A DNA stretch of 64,000 bases, taken from positions 124,001 through 188,000 of the forward strand of contig JAURVB010014815.1 of the NCBI GenBank assembly GCA_033002965.1, read 5' to 3'. Positions 24,531 to 35,928 of this stretch are shown here, one piece after another (the first letter of the stretch is position 1; each line of letters begins with the position of its first letter). The translations under genes were made by a program, and so were the position numbers. Below the pieces are notes generated by a model. The model saw nothing but the letters and a program-made list of their open reading frames with translations. It was not told where the DNA came from and did no database searches. Source of the stretch: Piper betle (lineage: Eukaryota > Streptophyta > Magnoliopsida > Piperales > Piperaceae).

Positions 24531-25329
24531 AGCGACATCAGAGCCACCTTCATATCAAATTATTGAGAATTAGGTTTTATTTTATGAATTATTATGGGAT
24601 TTAATTCTAAAATTAAGGTCCTATTTGCGTAACATAACATGAGGAAAATAAAGTTACAAAAGGTTATAATTTTGGAAACTCCCACATAAAGATATTTTTT
24701 ATAACCTTTTGGGTAAGTCATAATTAATATTTTAAAATTTATTAAGGACTACAATATGCTGCTAAAGTAGCCTCTTTTGTGAAAATTAATTTATTTTTTA
24801 AATATTAAGACAGTTATGAGTATTTAATTCATGTGGATATTAATCGGCCAACAGGAAGATTAATGTTTGACGAATTTTATATTCATATGTAGTAATAGGT
24901 ATGAGACAATTATCAAGTGTCAATGTGGATGATAAATCAGCCAAAAGAAAGGTTTATTATTTAACAGGATTTATTGTTCATATTTTATTACACTAAAGAT
25001 TCATTATTGGAATAAATATTAGATAATTATCAAGTTTCTATGTGGATAATAAATCAGCTAAAAGGAAGGTTTTTATCTGACAGGATTTATTATCCATATT
25101 TGATTATGACATTAAAATAATAAATATGAGATAATTATCAGATTTCCATGTGAATGATAAATTAGCCAAAAGGAAGGTTTATTATTTGACAGGATTTAAT
25201 GCACTAAGAGTACCATATAAAAATTGATATTTCCGTCCAAAGACTAAATATTGATGTTGTGCTATGTATCTATTAATAAGATTAAAAATTATTAATCTTA
25301 TTATGGGCATGTTGTTTTCTCTTCATTTA

Positions 25330-26240
25330 ATCAGTCTGCATCTATAATTTCTGCCAACATAAACTCAATACTAATGCTTAAAGATAACTTTAAGGATTGG
25401 AAAGAAAGCATAATGATTATTCTCGGCTCCATGGATCTTGACCTTGCATTAAGGACTGAACAACCTGCTTCTCTTACTGATAAAAGTTCCAATGAGGACA
25501 AACGGGACATTGAGAAATGGGAACGTTCAAATCGCATTAGTCTTATGATCATGAAACGGGGAATTCCAGAGACCTTCAGGGGCGATGTGTCTGAAAAGGT
25601 TACTAGAGCCAGTGAGTTTCTTAAAAAAATTGAAAAGCGTTTTGTCAAAAATTATAAAGCTGAAACAAGTACGCTTTTGACGAACTTGATTTTAATGAAG
25701 TATAAAGGCAAAACAAGCATAAGGGAGTACATCTTAGAGATGTCTAACATTGCTTCAAAACTAAAAGCACTAAAGTTAGAGCTATCTGAAGATTTGCTCG
25801 TGCATTTAGTTTTAATTTCTCTTCCTGCACAATTCGGTCAATTCAAGGTCAGTTACAACTAACCAAGGGATAAATGGACTCTTAACGAGCTCATTTCTTA
25901 TTGTGTGCAAGAAGAAGAAAGATTGAAGCAAGAACAGGTTGAGAGTGCTCACTTGGCTAGTACCTATAAGGATAAAAATAAGAAAAGTAGGGGCTATGGA
26001 TGCTGATAATGGGTCTCACACACAATACCAAAAGAAAAAAAATCAAATTTCTTGCTGTTTCTTTTGTGGTAAACCTGGACATATGAAGAAGGAATGCACT
26101 AAGTATCACGCTTGGCGTGTAAAGAAAGGTTCATTTCTTAATTTTGTTTGTTCTGATGTTAATCTAGTTTCAGTACCAATACACACTTGGTGGCTAGATT
26201 CATGTGCTACTACTCCTATAAGTGTGTCAATGCAGGGTTG
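25330..26240 (+). pseudogene. Copia gag and zinc knuckle, broken
   Basis: The frame holds the UBN2-type gag region. FKDWKESIMIILGSMDLDLAL near the start and SIREYILEMSNIASKL are typical of plant Copia gag, the RNA-binding shell protein. A TAA stop interrupts it at about 25861 after KVSYN. The frame later resumes and carries a complete CCHC knuckle, CFFCGKPGHMKKEC, near 26060-26100. An almost identical second copy of the C-terminal half starts at 27045. Confidence 0.85.
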
Positions 26241-27044
26241 CCTGAGTTACAGAAAGCCAAATGATGCTAAAAGATTCATCTATATGGGTGATGGCAAATC
26301 AGTTATAGTTGAAGCAATAGGGATTTTTAGATTATTATTAGAGACAAGATTTTATTTGGATTTGAAAGAGACATATGTAGTACTGTCTTTTAGACGAAAT
26401 TTGGTTTCTATTTCTATATTGGATAAATCTGGTTACTCTTGTTTATTTAGAAATAATAAGTTTAGACTTTTTCTAAATTCAAATATTGTGGGTACAAGGT
26501 CTTGTCTTTTTATGATAATCTATATTTACTTGATACTATTGCATCTTTTAATGAAACCTTGCATGTGGAACTATGTGGTACAAAAAGAAAATTAACCAAT
26601 GAGATTTCTACTTTACTATGGCATAAGCGTTTAGGACACATTTCTAAACAAAGAATTGGACTTATGTCAGATGGAATTCTTGATTCTCTTAATTTTGTAG
26701 ATTTTCAAATCTATATTGGGTGCATTAAGGGAAAACAAACAAATATAAGGAGACTAGGTGCTAATAGATCTTCAAACGTCTTAGAACTAATACATACGGA
26801 TATTTGTGGGCCCTTCCCTATGGCTTCTTGGAATGGTCAACAATATTTTATTACGTTCACACACGATTATTCTCGTTATAGTTACCTTTATCTCATTCAT
26901 TAGAAGTCTCAAGCATTGGACGTATTTAAGGCATATAAAGCTGAAGTTGAGAACCAACTTGACAGAACTATTAAGGATATCAGATCTGATCGTGGTGGTG
27001 AATACTATGGCAGATATGATGGATCAGGTGTACAACGTCCAGGA
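26170..27044 (+). pseudogene. Copia protease and integrase N-terminal part, truncated
   Basis: The protease motif reads WLDSCATTPIS, with Cys in place of the Gly of the usual DSG active site. A frameshift near 26515 separates it from the GAG-pre-integrase domain (LLWHKRLGHISKQR near 26615). The integrase core begins with HTDICGP, and FTHDYSRY follows, giving two of the three catalytic acids. A stop occurs after YLYLIH (about 26902), and the sequence breaks off at 27044 before the third acid, at the junction to the second gag copy. The product cannot work. Confidence 0.85.
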
Positions 27045-27595
27045 CATAAGGGAGTACATCTTAAAGATGTCTAACATTGCTTCAAAATTAAAAGCACTAA
27101 AGTTAGAGCTATCTGAAGATTTGCTCGTGCATTTAGTTTTAATTTCTCTTCCTGCACAATTCGGTCAATTCAAGGTCAGTTACAACTTGTCAAAGGAATA
27201 AATGGACTCTTAATGAGCTCATTTCTTATTGTGTGCAAGAAGAAGAAAGATTGAAATAAGAACAGGTTAAGAGTACCCACTTGGCTAGTACGTATAAGGA
27301 TAAAAATAAGAAAAGAAAGAGGGCTATGGATGCTGATAATGGGTCTCACACATGACAGCAAAAGAAAGAAAATCAAGTTTCTTGCTGTTTCTTTTGTGGT
27401 AAACCTGGACATATGAAGAAGGAATTAAGTATCACGCCTGGCGTGTAAAGAAAGGTTCATTTCTTAATTTTGTTTGTTCTGAGGTTAATCTAGTTTCAGT
27501 ACCAATACACACTTGGTGGCTAGATTCAGGTGCTACTACTCACATAAGTGTGTCAATGCAAGGTTGCCTGAATTACAGAAAGCCAAATGATGCTG
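27045..27595 (+). repeat. Second partial gag-to-protease copy inside the Copia element
   Basis: This segment parallels 25718-26268 closely, from ATAAGGGAGTACATCTT to CCAAATGATGCTGAAAC. It lacks four bases in the zinc knuckle (GAATGCACTAAG becomes GAATTAAG), which removes the last Cys and shifts the frame. It keeps the normal protease motif DSGATTHIS, unlike the first copy (DSCATTPIS), so it came from a healthier template. It stops abruptly where the inverted LTR begins. Confidence 0.85.
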
Positions 27596-27596
27596 A

Positions 27597-28088
27597 AACT
27601 GTATAAACTTGTCATGTTTGGATTGACTTGGATCGACTTCATATCAAATCATCAAGAGAAATTAAACTAAATAAATAAAATAAAATAGCGGAAGCGTACG
27701 TGAAGCCATAAAGAAACTAAAGTCTGAATCCATGAAGAGTTTTTAAAACCTGAATTCTTAGTTATGGATCTTCCAAATCCAAGACTAGTTTTCTAAACCA
27801 AAGTTCTAGACAATGAGATACTAGAATGAAAACCAGATATGAATTCAGGGACCATAACCTCCTTATTTATAGCCTTAGTTCCATAAATTCAATTCTACCC
27901 ATTACGAAAGAGAATTTATGAAAAGGTATCTATACATTGAATTCCACACTTTTCTCATTGAATTCTATACTTTAATTTATGGCTCATAACCATTAACTGT
28001 AGTAGATCAATTTAATTTAGCCAACCTTATATAATAACATATTATATAATTCCTGATTCATGTATATATTTATGTCCAATTTCCAACA
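27597..28088 (-). repeat. Right LTR of the Copia element (minus orientation)
   Basis: Read on the minus strand it starts TGTTGGAAATTGGACATA at 28088 and runs to GTTTATACAG near 27597. It matches the plus-oriented LTR at 24081-24530 with few differences. A small extra segment (TCAATCCAAACATGACAAG) lies near its inner end. The two LTRs therefore face each other. Confidence 0.88.
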
Positions 28089-28416
28089 AAGAAAACTCCA
28101 GCATCTTATTCAGCAATGAGAGTTGAAATGAAGCTTGAAAAAGAAAATGATGTTGGCACTCAAGCAACACATGTCTTAGAAGGGGCCAAGCCGCACACTC
28201 CATCTCAGCAAAGCAAAGCAAAAGTCGGTTTGATGTGCAGTTTTGGTGGAAAGATTGTTACCAAGAATAAACATACCGTCTACACATTCCACGCTGAAGG
28301 TGCCTTTACTCTTAAGCATTAGCTACCAGGTGAGGACTTTCACTACTTGATTATTCTGACTTTAGACGAGGACCTTGAAAACATGTTTGAAGAATGGTTT
28401 GGTCTTGACCTAGATT
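28089..28416 (+). pseudogene. PB1-domain-like gene remnant, continued from the left side of the Copia element
   Basis: When the Copia element and one AAGAA copy are ignored, the frame at 23895-23974 (..SSAENASTLEEK) continues without break into KTPASYSAMRVEMKLEK (28094 onward). It leads to LMCSFGGKIV and, after a TAG stop, LPGEDFHYLIILTLDEDLENM. The order CSxGGKI .. FTLKxxLPxEDxxxLIxxTxDEDLxNMxEE is that of the plant PB1 (octicosapeptide) domain, a protein-interaction module. About 25 residues between strands seem lost. It may be a host gene remnant or a piece carried by the gypsy element whose gag lies just upstream. Confidence 0.55.
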
Positions 28417-29874
28417 AGGCTAGTGGGTTTGGCCTTTCTCGCCGAGGTTAAAATATAGTATCGTGTATGCTTGCCTGACCTTAACTCCTTCAATAATTGG
28501 TATGCCTATTTGGACACTACATTGTTGGCCTTGTCATGTTTGGCTCAATCAAGTTGGCTATAAATAGATGTTAAGATCATGTCACGGGCTTGTTTTGGTT
28601 GTTTGCCGTGTGTTTCGAACCTCTTTCAGTTATCTTAGCCCTTACTGAATCCGCAATGTAGTTCCCGAGGTCATCTCATCCGCTTTAGGGTGAAAACTCT
28701 AAGTTTTTAGGTTTTGAGCCAACCCAGACCTCATTAGGTATGACACTCATACTTCTTTAGGTATGGTACCTTAATTGTGACATCACCAAACTAGTCTTTT
28801 GGTGGTTGGGGCTTTCCCCATTTTCTTTAAAACCTCCCCCTCCCCCGTCCCCCTTTTCACTCATGTCCTCTAACCCTCCTCCTTATCCTTTGTCTTTCCG
28901 TCTTTGTCCTTGGTGTTGCTTGCTCTTTTAAGCCTTCTCCAAGCTTGCCTAGCCTCCAAGGTTATAGGTCTTAGGGTTGGAAGCCCCAGGAGACCACCCC
29001 TAGGCACTGGGTGAGGTAAATGCCTCTCATTTACTCCTTTCCCTAGTTACGTGGCATCTTGTTTGAGTAGATCTGATTACTAGGATATTTTTGTGGTATT
29101 TTTAGCATGTATATCTGTACGTTAGGAGCTTGTAAGACTTAGAATCATCATTTTTACGTGCTCATAAAATAGTTATATATTTTTGAATTCACTAAGGCCA
29201 TGTACTTGTATTGGTTTGGTAGAAAATGTATATCTCATAATTTATATATCATTGTTGCAAGATATTTGTCTTTATGTGTTCATGAAAGATAGGTATACAA
29301 CTTTTATGGGCATAACTTTGCCTTTTATGGTATGTGTGATCATGTAGAGTTGCCAAATTTGGCAAAAGATGACAATTTTCATGGTTCTTGTGACCTGGCC
29401 ACCTCTTTCCCAAAATTTTATGCCATGATGTAGGTTGTTGTTGATGTTTATATTTTTCATTCTTGTAGAAATTCATGTGGGGTTGACTTGTAAATTTATC
29501 ACACTAAGATAACTATTTTTATGGTGTAAACAAAAACCCTAATCATTGGTGTGTTTGTTGTGATGTTAGTGTGCCAAGCCATGCTTTGAGATTATGGTCC
29601 GTGGTGAGCTAGTTAAAAATGGTCAATACAATTTGTAAAAATTATGAATGGATTTAATAATTGTATAATTCAAACATGAAAGTTTGGCATTAATTAAAAA
29701 TCATTTATATGGTTAGTTTAGTCTGTGAGATCCCTCAATTAAGTCCTATATTTAATTCTTATTGGGGTAAGATCCTGTTTATAAATGAGAATGAACTATA
29801 TATCTTTAAAATTTTGTTAACCACTTTTGAAGAGAGGACTTAGCCCATTATGTTGCACTTTGAGCCGGGTCGTT
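28417..29874. other. Intergenic or old LTR sequence with a TATA motif
   Basis: There is no coding frame. A TATAAATAG motif at about 28558 and the lack of other features suggest an old LTR or promoter, but no termini or second copy were found. Pyrimidine-rich DNA at 28810-28930 is followed by AT-rich DNA. Confidence 0.3.
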
Positions 29875-32238
29875 ACAAAAGTCTTCTAGAGTGCACAAGA
29901 ATACAGGGTGAAACCATAGTTTTCTAACTCCGAATATAAAATCCGAAACCCAGACAAATTGTGATGAAATTGCATGAACTTTCTTCGACACCTTTCGTTG
30001 TGTACCTATAAAATCATATTAAAATTTTAGAGTATTTGGCTTAGTAGATCTTGCATTTTGATTTTCCAAAGCCCAATAAGTCCACCCAGCTTCAGAAATG
30101 ACAAAGCCCAATAGGCCCTATTTTGGAGTCCACTCAGGCCTAGATCCTTCGAGTTTGTGCCTAAAATCTTATTGGATTTAGACCTACAGTGATGGCTAGA
30201 ACTACCCAATTACTTTGGCCCATTTGGAGTCTCCAAGCCCATGAACAACACTTAATAAAATTGGTGTGTGGCCTAGGAATACCATTCCCAGCACTTTAGC
30301 CCGACCTTAGTGGGCATTGTTTACCATATTGGCCCATGGGTCAACAATTGGTAATTTTTTTACCAAACTCTTAGAGTGTCAGTACCTATAGGTCCATATT
30401 GCAGCCCATTTGGACACTTGTTGGTCCTTCCAAAAAAATTTTCGGTTAAGTTTGTTCGATAGAACCTTAAGTTTGAATATTTCCACTAAGTGTACATGAG
30501 ATTTAACACTCCACTAAGTGAGATAATTAACTTAAGTGATTTTTCTAAGCTGTGTATATGTAGAGGCGTTGCCTTATTTTTCACGCCAATGTGATCCGAT
30601 CGTGATTTGGGTTCATCTCCTTGTTAGGTTATGCGGGGTGAGCTGACCGATTTAGGACGAGGAGTTTTACTTATCCATGTCAGTTGGACTATTCTACTTC
30701 ATCTCTACTTGGCTCCTTGAGTATTGTGTTTAATCGAGTTTTGAATGTAGGACAACGTCAGTGACTTTTTTGGGTCCTACCGATACTTAGCTATTTTACT
30801 ATTTTCGCAGTTTAAGAAAACTTCAAGATTGAGATCCTTTGATGGTTTTCGATTGCTAAGCTCTAGAAATATATCATACAAGCCCTACCTAAGCCTATTA
30901 TAAGTATACGAGGGTTTTGTTTTACGAACATAAGAGCATTGTATGGGTAATATGAACTGCATTAGTATTTCTTTATACCCTAAAGTAATGTAATGTTTGA
31001 GGGTACTGCGTAACATATCACACTTTTAGAATTTGTGATACTAACTTAACAAACTATTTTAACGTTATCTGAGTACCATGACGGGTATTAGATAGAGGTT
31101 ATGTAGGTGTAAGCTATGTATGCAAGTATGTTTTGTCAAGCCTATGTGTCAGCTTATTTTATGAAACTATTTTGCTTATAGCCCTGTGAGGCTTTTCGGA
31201 AGCTTTTAAGTTCTCGTGGGTAATGGAATACTAATTTGCTAATTTTGAAATATCATTATTTTTTTTAGATCAGTAATCAAATCTTTTTAAGTACTAACGT
31301 ATTTTCTATATGTATGTAGGTGAGGCCTCTTGGCATTGACCGGCTTAGGCGCATGCATATGCAGCTCATGGAGGTGGTGGGCCCCTTGTGTGATGTATTT
31401 TGTATATGTATTTGGTTTGTATGATTGGACATGTGCCCTGAACCTATATACTATGTATGATTTTGGATTTGGTGTATGTTATAGTTGTTTTGTGTACGAG
31501 TGCTTCGTTATTATTATTATAACTATCATATAGGGTAGTTACTTTGGGGCAAAGTCTAACAATCGTCTAAAGGGTGTGCAAGCCTCAAAGTCCCAAAACA
31601 TGATGAGGAGCAATTTAAGGTGCACGAAACTTATTTGGTTACAAGTGTGTGTGTCTGTGATAGAGAAACGTGGACAAGAGGAGCTTACAGTTCACACAAA
31701 GCAAAGAACACGTGAAGATAGAGTGTTAGGGTATAATGCAATGGCATGCGATGATGTCTCTACGTTTTAATATTTATATGTTGCGGGGTATGTAGAATAT
31801 GTAACCATGACCCAATATTTACTTTACTACAACTCATCAGCATCAAGAAATAAGATACCTAATCCAAATCATTGAAACTAAGTATAAGAATCAGATCATG
31901 TTTTCGTATCTTTCAAGAAATTCAACCTCTTGGCTGCATTAGGGGTGTTGCCTTCGTGTAGCTTGGAGTGATCATGTATATAAAAATCACATTCTTAGTT
32001 GTAGGGGAGGTGCTGCCACTTCTATTACTCGGAGTGCTCATTTAGGAGACCTTAAGTTTAAGATCCTTTTAATGATAGTATGAGCAACATGCATTGCATG
32101 AAAATCCCGTAACGTGTTTGTTGTAAGCCTCATTGAGGGTTAAGATCAGCTTCCCTAAAGTTTGTACGACAACGAACACTTTCCAAATTATAATATCAAG
32201 ATTTAGTCCATTTTTTAGACCAAATTGAGGTGTTATCA
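29875..32238 (+). repeat. LTR-like repeat, family B copy 1
   Basis: The segment from about 29880 (GTCTTCTAGAGTGCAC, AGGGTGAAAC, GAAATTGCATGAA, TGGAGTCCACTCAGG) is similar to the reverse complement of 35385-35640. Its other end, GGTGTTATCA at 32229-32238, corresponds to TATAACACCCC at 33396. The two units of about 2.3 kb therefore look like diverged copies of one LTR in opposite orientation. Boundaries are approximate and I found no target-site duplication. Confidence 0.55.
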
Positions 32239-32610
32239 GAAGGGGGAGGGAGGGGTAATACCCTAGCACACGATAATGTCTTTACATTTTAATATTTATT
32301 TATTGCGGGGTACATAGAATAGGTAACCATGACCCAATATTTACTTTACCACAACTCATCAGCATCAAGAAATAAGATAACTAGTCCAAATCATTGGAAC
32401 TAAGTATAAGAACCGGATCATACTTTTTCATCTTTCGAAAAACTCAACCTCTTGGCTGCATTGGTGATGTTGCCTTTATGTCGCTTGGAGTGATCATGCA
32501 TATGAAAATCATGATCTTAGTCATAGGGGAGGTGCTGCCTCTTCTATTGCTCAGAGTGCTCATTTAGGAGCCCTTAAGTTTAAGATCCTTCTATGATAGT
32601 ATGATCAGTA
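31731..32610 (+). repeat. 350-bp direct repeat pair (31731-32084 and 32254-32610)
   Basis: Both units contain GGTAACCATGACCCAATATT-like sequence, CTCATCAGCATCAAGAAATAAG, AACCTCTTGGCTGCATT and GGGGAGGTGCTGCC in the same order. A third, more diverged unit lies inverted at about 33565-33880. The first lies about 150 bp from the end of the family B copy at 32238, and the inverted one lies at a similar distance from 33396. The second is therefore an extra partial copy placed right after the family B end. Confidence 0.8.
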
Positions 32611-32624
32611 GTTTCGAGGGTTGT

Positions 32625-33125
32625 CGACATGTCAAGCAATGTAAGTGAGAAAGTGATGTATTCTTTAACTAAAGGCTCCACCAATATTAGTGAGAAAATT
32701 CAAGGCAAGAGGGTAAGATCACCTATTGAGCAGTATCACAGGTGCTCGCCACCACTAAAAGTCAATCCTCATAGGTGTACTTCAAGTAAACCTCGACTAT
32801 CGATACAAAAAAATCAACACTTCTAGCATGGCCACCTAACCAGCTTGTCAATTCTATGAAAGAAATGTGGGTGTGGAGACCACGTTATCCATGCAGAAAA
32901 GACACTCAAATTTCTAGCCATTATCAACCATCAAATCCAGACCCAGAGGGATCTTTCCTTCCTAAAGATTTTTTCAAAAAAAATCTCTAGATAATTGCAC
33001 TTCGGGAAATCCTCTATCTCTTTTAAACTTCATCATCACCCACACAATTTGGCGTTCCTTCACCAAAAATGCCTAAAAATGTGCACAAACATGCGTTTCT
33101 TCACCAAAACGCGTGGAAATGTGCA
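32625..33125. other. Mixed repeat debris with LTR/primer-site-like block and 38-bp tandem repeat
   Basis: The block at 32990-33065 resembles 22000-22065 and ends TTTGGCGTTCCTTCACC, possibly an LTR 3' end plus primer site. It is followed by two copies of a unit of about 40 bp (TTCACCAAAA.. ATGTGCACAAACAT). An open stretch at 32629-32826 has no recognisable domain. Further right (33126-33395) I see only a CA microsatellite. Confidence 0.45.
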
Positions 33126-33290
33126 CAAACATACCTCCCTTCTTAGTTTTGTAATCTTGTTTGGGGCTTAGAGATGACTATTTGAATATTTCTTCCTTTT
33201 TTGTTCCTATACTTTTTGTGACAAAAATTTTAATTATGATATTTATGAAGAAAAAAGAGAGACATAAATTGTATATATCATCCTAACAAA

Positions 33291-33311
33291 CACACACACA
33301 CACACACACAA
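33291..33311. repeat. CA microsatellite
   Basis: A short uninterrupted run of about ten CA units. Confidence 0.9.
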
Positions 33312-33395
33312 TTTTTTGCTTTCATTTCATTTTAACCTTTTCTTGTACATGGTTGACTCTGGCCCTACATAAAGCTTAAGCTAAATTAAAAAACC

Positions 33396-35640
33396 TATAA
33401 CACCCCATTTTTTTGATCCGAGGATGGATAGAATGATGATTGTCGTTCTAATTTGAAAAACTATTCATTGGACTATTCTCGTAGAAATCTTACGGAAGCA
33501 TATCTCAACCTCACCCTCAAAGAGGCTTAAGACGGACACATTATTGGTTTTTTCACATAATGTATGCTGAATCTTACTATCATAGAAAAGTTTTTAACTC
33601 TAAGGGGAGCTCCAAGCATGGGCACTTTGAGTCACGAGAGAGGCACCACTTCCCTGGCAACTTAAAGGATGACTTTATATAATGCGAATGATCACTCCAA
33701 ACTACAAAAGTGGTGTGCCTCTACTATAGTTAAATGGTTGAGCTTGAAGAAATATGAATGCATGATCTGGTTCTTACACTTAGTTATAACCTTGAAGTTA
33801 GGTGTACCTTATTCTTATGATGATGTTGAACTTAACTCACGTAACACAGGGGTCATGGTTACCTGTTCCATATACCCAAACATGGAAATTAAACACACAG
33901 AGCATCATACCTACCCGAACACTTGGTCTTTATGTGGGCCCTTCAAGCTATATGAACGGTTTGCTCCTCCAGTCCATGTTACTCTCACATGCACGTAGCT
34001 GCAACCAAATAGGCTTAGTGTACCTAATATGCTCCAACATCAATTCCATGACTCTGGGCCTTAAGTAGACCTTGTAGAAGGTTGTTAGTCAATAACCTAG
34101 AGTTAACTATCCTGCATGGAAAGTAAGTTAAATAAAATGACAACGATTAGCACCAACAAATTTCATGCCAAGTAAGGTCCCAATCCACACTTGATCTTAT
34201 TACACATCGTAGCCCTAAACCCACTTAAGGGATCATATTACACTTAGATCACAATCCTCAAGGTACTTAGACACAACAACTCATAAGGAAAATTAACACA
34301 ATGGCTAGTACCCGTGCCATGAGCCACTCGATCTTTTTGTCATTGCCGATCACCACTAACAGAAGTATATCTACATATATATAAGAAAAACATTAGTAAT
34401 CAAACAAGTTGACGATTGGTCCAAAAGTAACTAATGATAAAACCAAAACTGACAGATGGGTACCTTAGTACCCATGAAAGAAGTCTTAAACATTAAGCAT
34501 AGGTCAGACTCACTCAACAACCACACAACAAAATCGAACATCATGTGCCGAAACCCTCAATGACACCATGTGTAACTAGGACAATTCAATGGAGTATACA
34601 ACATGTCATAGCTATACACATGTACTGGAATCTAGTCGACGGTAACATGCCAGCATCATACCTTACTACTAGCGGGATCTTACAAAGAAGCACACACATA
34701 AGAAAATCTATCGCAAATACACATACATATTGGGGTCCGGCTAGGGGCTTATATCATACCATTTCTGGATCTTGAGTTCAAAGACCATCAAGGGATCTCA
34801 ACTTGAATTTTTGTTGAGCTCCTAGATGAGTCGAGCTCCTTGTCCTAACTCGGCGAGCTCACACCGTGCATCTTAACAAGTGAAAAGAAAACCTTAATCA
34901 CTCGCTGACCAATACGACACATAAAATAAGGCAAGCCTCCACATAAGCACAACACTCACATAAGCATAATTAAATTAATTATTTTACTTAATGACTTGTT
35001 AAACCTCATTATAAAATATTATTTAAGGTTTAAGGTTGCAAGTATACTTAGTGAGAAATGTCCAACACTTAGGGTTTTATTGTCGAACTTAACTGGACGA
35101 TTTTTTTCACAGGCCAAACAATGTCTAAATGGTTTAAAATTTGGACAAATGGGACCCAACACTCTAAAAGTTGGGTATAAAATTTATTAAGTGTTGGCCC
35201 ATTAGCTAACATGGCAAATAAGGCCCACTAAAGTCAGGCTAAGATGTTGTAAAGAGTGTTCCTCGGCTTCGCACCAATCTTACTATATTTTGTTCATGGG
35301 CTTGGCTAATCGTTGAGGGTTAGCCAACATGTGAGATTGAATCCTTTAGAATCTCAAGTCTAAAATCCAAGTATTTACACCAGAGTGGACTCAGGAGTTA
35401 AAGACATTATTGGCTACATCATTTCTGGAGCTGGATGGACCTATTGGCTTGAGAAAACCATAACACGTGATATACTACGCCAAATGATCCCAAATTTTAG
35501 TATGATCTTATTAAGACACAGCCTAAGCTTGCAGAGAAAATTCATGCAATTTCAGTACCAAATGACTAAGGTTTTGGATTTTGTAACCAGAGCTTAAGAA
35601 CTAGAGTTTCACCCTCCATTCATGCACTCTCCTCAAAAGC
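33396..35640 (-). repeat. LTR-like repeat, family B copy 2 (inverted)
   Basis: On the minus strand it ends ..AAATGGGGTGTTATA, matching the end of copy 1. Its far part (35385-35640) aligns with 29880-30150 in reverse complement. It also carries the third, diverged copy of the 350-bp unit (about 33565-33880). Divergence is high, so this is an old insertion. No coding sequence is recognisable inside. Confidence 0.55.
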
Positions 35641-35928
35641 CAATCAACTACCCACCTAAATGATTTTTGATTAAGACCATAACTTGTAGGTTTTCAGGAG
35701 ACATTTATTTAGTCTAACCATAATTTTATAGATTTTATTAACAACTTTTAGTTATTTCATTGAAAAGCACAATCTCAAAGTATGAATAGCACTTTAACAG
35801 AACAACAAACACACAATGCATTTAGTGTTTTGTTTATACCCTTACTGAAGTTATTTTAGCATGGTATTTTAACATGAGGTATCTAACATCATGAACAACA
35901 AAAATTAGGGGTGGCACTAGACAAAAAA

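Larger units (their letters stand above)
23975..28088. mobile_element. Rearranged Ty1/copia element with inverted LTRs and perfect 5-bp duplication
   Basis: The ends TGTTATAAATAAACTG (23975) and TTTCCAACA (28088) are flanked by AAGAA on both sides (23970-23974 and 28089-28093). Inside are a 106-bp inverted piece of the LTR 3' end (23975-24080), a plus-oriented LTR lacking about its first 35 bases (24081-24530), a degenerate Met-tRNA primer site (ATCAGAGCCA near 24538), gag, zinc knuckle, protease and integrase start (25330-27044), a second partial gag-to-protease copy (27045-27595), and a minus-oriented LTR (about 27597-28088). Reverse transcriptase and RNase H are absent. The intact duplication means the rearranged molecule is what inserted. 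Confidence 0.85.

Noticed and set aside
33291..33311. CRISPR-like or regulatory repeat
   Set aside because: It is a plain CA microsatellite. No CRISPR-like array exists anywhere in this eukaryotic window.
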